DNA of 64,000 nucleotides, taken from assembly GCF_014295035.1 (NCBI RefSeq), contig NZ_CP060404.1, positions 7,542,501-7,606,500 of the forward strand, in the 5' to 3' direction. Positions 59,301 through 64,000 of this stretch are shown piece after piece. Source of the stretch: Streptomyces buecherae. GTDB lineage: Bacteria > Actinomycetota > Actinomycetes > Streptomycetales > Streptomycetaceae. Under the pieces are notes generated by a model, which worked only from the letters and a program-made list of their open reading frames with translations, ran no database searches and was not told where the DNA came from. How positions within the stretch are numbered: position 1 is the stretch's first letter; every line of letters begins with the position of its first letter. The position numbers were made by a program, and so were the translations under genes.

Positions 59301-60554
59301 CTATCCGCCGAAGTACGCCTGGGCCGCGCGTACTCCCTCGGCCAGCGCGTCGACCTCCTCCAGCGTGTTGTAGACGTAGAACGTCGCCCGGGTGGTGGCC
59401 GGGACGCCGTAGCGGCGGACGATGGGGCGCGCGCAGTGGTGACCGACGCGCACGGCGATGCCGCGTTCGTCTAACACCTGCCCGACGTCGTGCGGGTGCA
59501 GGTCCGCGACCGTGAACGAGACGGCCGAGCCGCGCTCGGTCATCTCCCGCGGGCCGATGATGCGCACGCCGGGAATCTCGCTCAGCCGCTCGATCGCCCG
59601 GGCGGTCAGCGCGTCCTCGTGCGCCGCCACCTCGTCCATGCCCAGTGCCCGCAGGTAGTCCACGGCCGCGGCGAGCCCCACCGCCTGCGCCGCCATCGGC
59701 ACGCCCGCCTCGAAGCGCTGGGGCGGCGGCAGGAACGTGGCGTGGTCCATCTCCACGATCTCGATCATCGAGCCGCCGGTGAGGAGCGGCGGCAGCGCGG
59801 CGAGGAGTTCGGCGCGGCCCCACAGCACGCCCACGCCGCTGGGGCCCAGCATCTTGTGCCCGGAGAAGGCCAGGAAGTCGGCGCCGAGCGCGGTCACGTC
59901 CACCGGCCGGTGCGGCACCGACTGGGCGGCGTCGACCACGACGTACGCGCCTACCGCGTGCGCCCGCTCGGCGATGGCACGCACGGGGTTGATGGTGCCC
60001 AGCACGTTGGACTGGTGGCTGAGGGCCACCACCCTGGTGTCCGCGTCGACCAGCCGGTCCAGGTCGTCGAGGTCGAGCCGGCCGTCGTCGGTCAGCCGGA
60101 ACCAGTCGAGCCGGGCACCGGTCCTGGCCGCGAGCTGCTGCCAGGGCACGAGGTTGGCGTGGTGCTCCATCTCCGTGACCACGATCCTGTCGCCCGGCCC
60201 GATGGGGCCCCGGCCGTCCCTGCCGCGCGTGGCCTGGCCCAGGCCGTAGGCGACGAGGTTGATCCCCTCGGTGGCGTTCTTGGTGAACACGACCTCGTCC
60301 CGGGCCGCGCCGACGAAGTCCGCCACGGTCTGCCGGGCCGCCTCGTACGCCTCCGTCGCCTCCTCGGCGAGTTGGTGCGCGCCCCGGTGCACGGCCGCGT
60401 TGCGGTTCAGGTAGAAGTCGCGCTCGGCGTCCAGGACCTGGAGTGGTTTGTGCGTGGTGGCACCCGAGTCGAGATAGACCAGTCGCGCGCCGCTCTCCAT
60501 CGTCCGTCGCAGGATCGGAAAGTCGCCGCGGAGCTTGTCGACGTCGATGGCCAC
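59301..60554 (-). CDS. sufS: Cysteine desulfurase, SufS type
   Basis: A 417-residue PLP enzyme. The Schiff-base lysine is Lys234 in FSGHKMLGPSGVGVLWG and the persulfide cysteine is Cys374 in VRVGHHCARPIVRRYG, in the short RxGHHC context of SufS (group II). It removes sulfur from cysteine for Fe-S assembly. No suf operon is present here, so it is a solo copy, perhaps for thio-modification or supplementary sulfur supply. It is divergent from the CGNR regulator. Confidence 0.95.
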   Translation of the reverse strand: MAIDVDKLRGDFPILRRTMESGARLVYLDSGATTHKPLQVLDAERDFYLNRNAAVHRGAHQLAEEATEAYEAARQTVADFVGAARDEVVFTKNATEGINLVAYGLGQATRGRDGRGPIGPGDRIVVTEMEHHANLVPWQQLAARTGARLDWFRLTDDGRLDLDDLDRLVDADTRVVALSHQSNVLGTINPVRAIAERAHAVGAYVVVDAAQSVPHRPVDVTALGADFLAFSGHKMLGPSGVGVLWGRAELLAALPPLLTGGSMIEIVEMDHATFLPPPQRFEAGVPMAAQAVGLAAAVDYLRALGMDEVAAHEDALTARAIERLSEIPGVRIIGPREMTERGSAVSFTVADLHPHDVGQVLDERGIAVRVGHHCARPIVRRYGVPATTRATFYVYNTLEEVDALAEGVRAAQAYFGG

Positions 60555-60572
60555 GGGGGCACCTCCAGGATT

Positions 60573-60602
60573 CTCACGCCTTTTGATGATGTTCAGCGTG
60601 AG
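60573..60602. promoter_or_regulatory. Inverted repeat in the sufS-CGNR divergent region
   Basis: CTCACGC (60573-60579) and GCGTGAG (60596-60602) form a perfect 7-bp inverted repeat, 23 bp between arm starts (about two turns), in the 95-bp gap. A site for the CGNR-type protein is a fair inference. Confidence 0.5.
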
Positions 60603-60649
60603 GGACGCTAGACCTCCTCACGGAGAAGCGCAACCGTTACCATGAGGCC

Positions 60650-61234
60650 GTGGACCATGACGCGCCGTACTACCTCCATCAGCTCCCGGTGCCGGGCGAG
60701 GAGCGCTTCGCCTCGCTCGCCCTGGTGAACACGCGCTTCACGGTCAGCCACGGCCCCGTCGACCTGCTGGAGGACACCGACGCAGCGCACCTGTGGCTGG
60801 TCCGGCACGAGATGCTGCCGGACCCGGTCGCCCTCACCGGCCGCCAGCTCGGGCGGCTCCGCGCGCTCCGCGAGGCGCTGCGCGAACTCTTCGCGGCCCG
60901 CGCGAGTGGCGCCGCGCCCGGGCCGGCCAGCCTGGAGACGCTGAACGCGGCGCTCGCCGCCGCCCCGCCCACCCCCCGGCTGACGTGGACCGCCGACGGC
61001 CCGCGCCGCGCGGACGAACCGGACTCGGGCAATCCGGCCGGCGCCGCGCTCTCGCTCCTCGCCGACGACGGCACCGAGCTGCTGACGGGCCCGGACGCGG
61101 CCCAACTCGCCGAGTGCGGCGCGCGCGGCTGCGCCCGCTGGTTCCTGCGCTCGCACGCCGCCCGCCGCTGGTGCACCACGAAGTGCGGAAACAGAGTGCG
61201 GGCCGCGCGACATTACGCGGCCCGCAAGGGGTAG
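60650..61234 (+). CDS. CGNR zinc-finger / ABATE-domain protein
   Basis: A 194-residue protein starting at GTG 60650. The N-terminal ABATE domain (SLALVNTRFTVSHGPVDLLED; LRALREALRELFAARA) probably binds a small ligand. The C-terminal zinc finger reads CGARGCARWFLRSHAARRWCTTKCGNRVRAARHY, ending in CGNR. This family is thought to be transcriptional regulators. Divergent sufS is the likely target. Confidence 0.9.
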   Translation: MDHDAPYYLHQLPVPGEERFASLALVNTRFTVSHGPVDLLEDTDAAHLWLVRHEMLPDPVALTGRQLGRLRALREALRELFAARASGAAPGPASLETLNAALAAAPPTPRLTWTADGPRRADEPDSGNPAGAALSLLADDGTELLTGPDAAQLAECGARGCARWFLRSHAARRWCTTKCGNRVRAARHYAARKG

Positions 61235-61300
61235 TGGCGACGAACCCGGTTCGGCGAATGCCACGGCGAAGCCGCGGAACGGCAAACCCGAAGTGGCCTC

Positions 61301-61831
61301 TCAGGCGGGCCGCTGGCCCATCAACTCGGCGAATCCCGCGGGGTTGGTGTCAAATCCGCGAATGGTCTCCCGCAGTTCCCATTCTCCCGCCTCGTCCCGG
61401 GTGAACTCGGCGATGGTGGCCGCCGTCGCCGCCGCCACGGTGGAGAAGTCGTACTCCACGAGCTTGGTGTACCGCTCCTGTATCTGGACGGCGGTGCTCG
61501 GCACGTCCCCGAACGCCTTGTGTCCGCCCCCCTGTTGGATCACCACACCCACCACCACCCGCCCGTACGTCTCGGCGAGCCGGTCGAGCTCCAGGGTCAT
61601 GACCTCGTCCATACCGAAGCCCTGCCCCGTCTGGCTGTCCCGGTTCAGGATGATGGTGCCGTCCGGGGAACGGCTGCCGAAGTGGACGAGATAGACGGGT
61701 TTCCCGTACGGCGCATCGGTGGAATAGGTCGCGGCGATGATATCGAGATCATTGACCGGCTCGCCCGCGGGACTCGGGTCCCACTTGAGGGCCACCTCTA
61801 CTTTCTTCAGCCCTTTGTTGAGACTGCTCAC
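61301..61831 (-). CDS. TerD-family protein
   Basis: A 176-residue TerD-like protein, GTG 61831 after AAAGGG. The Ca-binding features are present (VEVALKWDPSP, NDLDIIAATY, GSRSPDGTIILNRDSQTGQG). TerD/TerZ proteins act in tellurite resistance and stress or phage defence; in Streptomyces many solo copies affect development. It stands alone, without terB, terC or terE. Confidence 0.92.
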   Translation of the reverse strand: MSSLNKGLKKVEVALKWDPSPAGEPVNDLDIIAATYSTDAPYGKPVYLVHFGSRSPDGTIILNRDSQTGQGFGMDEVMTLELDRLAETYGRVVVGVVIQQGGGHKAFGDVPSTAVQIQERYTKLVEYDFSTVAAATAATIAEFTRDEAGEWELRETIRGFDTNPAGFAELMGQRPA

Positions 61832-62113
61832 GGAATTCCCTTTCACGGAGCTGAGTTGACACAAGAACGCACTCGCTGCCAAGGGTATCGCCAGCGCCCG
61901 GAGTTGACGGGGCGTGGACCGGGCCGGAGAGGGCGCCCGACCGCGCGCCCGACCGGGGCGCGGTCGGCCACACCGTACGACGCGGGGCCCGGGACGGCTC
62001 CCTGTCGAGGCGGGGCTCCGTCGGGGTGGGCCCGGCGCGCGGTGGCCGGAACGCGCGCGGGCGGGCGCCTGCGCGGTGGCGGCGTGCGCCGGGGTGTTAC
62101 AGACTCGTCAGCC

Positions 62114-62920
62114 ATGTCGATGGCGCAGCCGACCGGCCCCCTGTGCACGCGCGACTCCCTGGCCACGGAGTTGCGGGACCTGGGCGTGCGGCCCGGCGAG
62201 ACCCTGCTCGCGCACTCCTCGCTCAGCTCGCTGGGCTGGGTCTGCGGCGGCGCCCCGGTCGTCGTCGCGGCCCTGCTCGACGTCCTGGGGCCCGCGGGCA
62301 CGCTGGTGGTACCCACCCACACCAGCGACAACTCGGACCCCGCGGGTTGGAGTCAACCACCGGTGCCGGCCCAGTGGTGGCCGACCATCCGCGCAGCGCT
62401 GCCGGCCTACGACCCGGCCACCTCGCGCAGCTACCGGGTGGGAGCGATACCGGAGGCCGCTCGCACCTGGCCGGGCGCCGCGCGCAGCGCCCACCCGCAG
62501 ACCTCGTTCGCCGCCGTCGGAGCGCGCGCCCACGCGATCGTGGACGACCACGCGCTCGACTGCCGGCTCGGCGAGCGCAGCCCGCTGGCCCGCCTGGAGG
62601 AGGCCGCGGCGCGGGTGTTGCTGCTGGGCGTGGGGTACGACTCGTGCACCGCCTTCCACCTGGCCGAGTACCGCGTCCCGGGGCAGCAGGTGGACAACTC
62701 CTTCGCCGTGACGACCCCGACGGGCCGCCGCTGGAGCACCGTACGGGACAGGTCGATCAGTGACGACCGCTTCGACGAGTTGGGCGCCGCCTTCGAGAAG
62801 GAGCGCCCGGTGCTGTGCGGCCCGGTCGGCGGGGCGGAGGCACGCCTGTTCCCGGTGGCCGACGCCGTCGCGTACGCCGCGGGCTGGCTGGCCGAGCACC
62901 GGCCGCGCGCCGCGCCCTGA
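62114..62920 (+). CDS. Aminoglycoside 3-N-acetyltransferase-like protein
   Basis: A 268-residue antibiotic_NAT family protein. Motifs: AHSSLSSLGWVCGGA, VVPTHTSDNSDP, RSAHPQTSFAAVG (the RxxHPxxSF coenzyme A/aminoglycoside site) and LGVGYDSCTAFHLAEYR with the catalytic His/Glu set. It transfers acetyl from CoA to the 3-amino group in characterised relatives. The length matches AAC(3) proteins. Whether it gives resistance cannot be told from sequence. Confidence 0.92.
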   Translation: MSMAQPTGPLCTRDSLATELRDLGVRPGETLLAHSSLSSLGWVCGGAPVVVAALLDVLGPAGTLVVPTHTSDNSDPAGWSQPPVPAQWWPTIRAALPAYDPATSRSYRVGAIPEAARTWPGAARSAHPQTSFAAVGARAHAIVDDHALDCRLGERSPLARLEEAAARVLLLGVGYDSCTAFHLAEYRVPGQQVDNSFAVTTPTGRRWSTVRDRSISDDRFDELGAAFEKERPVLCGPVGGAEARLFPVADAVAYAAGWLAEHRPRAAP

Positions 62921-63237
62921 CCGGCGCCGGACGCACCGCCGCGCCGGCGGGTGTGCGCACCGGCGCGGCGGCCCACCTCGGTACGAGGCGGTGGGGAGTG
63001 GTCCCTGGCGTGCGTTCCTGCGGCGTCACGCCGTCTCCATTGTGCGCCTGTCTGGCTCATATCGATACACGTCGGTGAATATCGGTCGAGACGCCGTTGC
63101 GAGCCGCCCGTCGCCCGCCTGCCCCCCCACCACCGGGCAGGTGGCGTTTGCGCGGGCGTCGAGGTGAAACCCGGGGAGCGAGTCACCCCTGCCGGGCGGG
63201 CCGGTCCGGCAGCACCCCGACCGACGAGGAGCCCGTC
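62921..63237. other. 317-bp intergenic region before the copper-binding gene
   Basis: The middle is lower in GC and has two ATATCG-containing repeats (near 63058 and 63081). These may be part of the promoter of the following gene. No CsoR-type operator is clear, and no gene is seen. Confidence 0.45.
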
Positions 63238-63648
63238 ATGACGACGACGGTCAAGGACATGCTGCACACCTACCCCGCCGACCTCGGCGGCGTGGACCCC
63301 GCGGCCCTGGAACGCTGCATCGAGGAGTGCGCCGCCTGTGCCCAGGCGTGTACGGCCTGTGCCGACGCGTGCCTGGCCGAGGGCGCCGTCGGCGACCTGA
63401 CCCGGTGCATTCGCACCGACATGGACTGCGCCGACATCTGCGCGGCCACCGCCTCGGTGCTCTCCCGCCACACCGGCTACGACGTCCACGTCACCCGCGC
63501 CCAGCTCGAAGCCTGCGCCACCGTCTGCGCCGCCTGCGCCGAGGAGTGCGAACGGCACGCCGACGCGCACGAGCATTGCCGCGTCTGTGCCCAGGCGTGC
63601 CGCCGCTGCGCGGACGCCTGCCGCGCACTGCTGCGCACGCTGGCGTGA
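63238..63648 (+). CDS. Four-helix-bundle copper-binding protein (Csp-like)
   Basis: A 136-residue Cys-rich protein of the DUF326/Csp family. The Cys pattern CIEECAACAQACTACADACLAEG, CADICAATASV, CATVCAACAEECERHAD and CRVCAQACRRCADACR lines the inside of a four-helix bundle and can store many Cu(I) ions. No Tat signal is present, so it should be the cytoplasmic (Csp3-like) type. Confidence 0.93.
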   Translation: MTTTVKDMLHTYPADLGGVDPAALERCIEECAACAQACTACADACLAEGAVGDLTRCIRTDMDCADICAATASVLSRHTGYDVHVTRAQLEACATVCAACAEECERHADAHEHCRVCAQACRRCADACRALLRTLA

Positions 63649-63733
63649 CCGCCCCCCTCGCCCCACCGGTCCCGGGCCCGGCGCGGACACTGCCGGCGGG
63701 GCTCAGGTGGGGCCAGGGGGGCGGTGGGCGGTG

Positions 63734-64000
63734 TCAGGCGGGGGCGGTGAAGCTCTCCAGGAGGCGCGGCGGGGCCGCCTGCTTCCAGGAGTCGACGACG
63801 ATGTCGCGCAACTCGTCCTCGTCGTCGAGGGCCGCGATGCGTACCCGTACCCAGTGGGAGCTGGCCTCGTGCGGCGGGACCCAGAACTTGGCCGGCTCCG
63901 CCGCGATCAGCTCCTGGCGCTCGACCATGGGGCAACGCACCGCGAACGACGTCTCGTCGTCGGGAATGGTGACGAACATCTTCCCGGCAACCCGGAACGT
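63734..64000 (-). CDS. MmcQ/YjbR-family protein, 5' end cut by the window
   Basis: The frame runs into the window edge with FRVAGKMFVTIPDDETSFAVRC, then ERQELIAAEPAKFWVPPHEASSHWVRVRI and the C-terminal LRDIVVDSWKQAAPPRL. This is the second part of a MmcQ/YjbR protein, a CyaY-like DNA-binding fold of unclear role. ATG 63979 is internal, because conserved family sequence continues upstream of it. Confidence 0.88.
   Translation of the reverse strand, partial: TFRVAGKMFVTIPDDETSFAVRCPMVERQELIAAEPAKFWVPPHEASSHWVRVRIAALDDEDELRDIVVDSWKQAAPPRLLESFTAPA

Overview
The window is very GC-rich and almost every gene shows strong third-position G/C bias. Starts include many GTG and some TTG codons behind purine-rich Shine-Dalgarno (SD) sites, and stops are mostly TGA. 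With a contractile injection system (CIS) locus of the Streptomyces type, a YczE/MocR pair, Tat-exported enzymes, a secreted chitinase, many MerR/LysR/LuxR regulators and rare TTA codons, this points to Streptomyces or a close relative. I see no rRNA, tRNA or CRISPR array.

Left part (1-24,000), ordinary accessory metabolism. It holds the end of an STM4014/STM4015-type cluster (minus strand), a DUF6745 pair, an NAPE-PLD-like metallo-hydrolase, a 72-aa membrane protein and an FUSC-type exporter. A divergent MocR regulator and YczE membrane protein follow, then a GH2 beta-galactosidase and a Tat-exported beta-propeller amidohydrolase. Next come a split transketolase, a LysR regulator divergent from a DapA-like lyase, and a GH18 chitinase.

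Centre (24,300-53,600), the main feature: a phage-tail-like CIS. The core reads rightward: tail terminator (DUF4255) and AAA+ ATPase, then sheath, tube, small conserved proteins, second tube, LysM hub, VgrG-like spike, PAAR tip, gp25, baseplate J, tail protein I, and a zinc-ribbon/discoidin membrane protein. Upstream are accessory genes: a DUF4157 HExxH protein, an alkene reductase/MerR pair that looks unrelated, an Ig-like membrane protein divergent from a LuxR-type regulator, and a large VWA/Gly-Pro-repeat/HYR protein. Between ATPase and sheath, on the opposite strand, lies a three-gene unit: a 1,205-aa protein ending in an HNH-nuclease-like domain, a translationally coupled probable immunity gene, and an 83-aa gene. 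The toxin end and the immunity gene are much lower in GC than everything around them and carry in-frame TTA codons. This suggests a recently exchanged effector/immunity module under developmental (bldA-type) control.

Right part (53,600-64,000): a MerR regulator, a SAM methyltransferase, a STAS anti-sigma antagonist, a DUF3048 lipoprotein, an ArsR-like regulator, a SufS cysteine desulfurase divergent from a CGNR regulator, a TerD protein, an aminoglycoside 3-N-acetyltransferase-like protein, a four-helix copper-binding protein, and the 3' part of a MmcQ/YjbR gene cut by the window edge.
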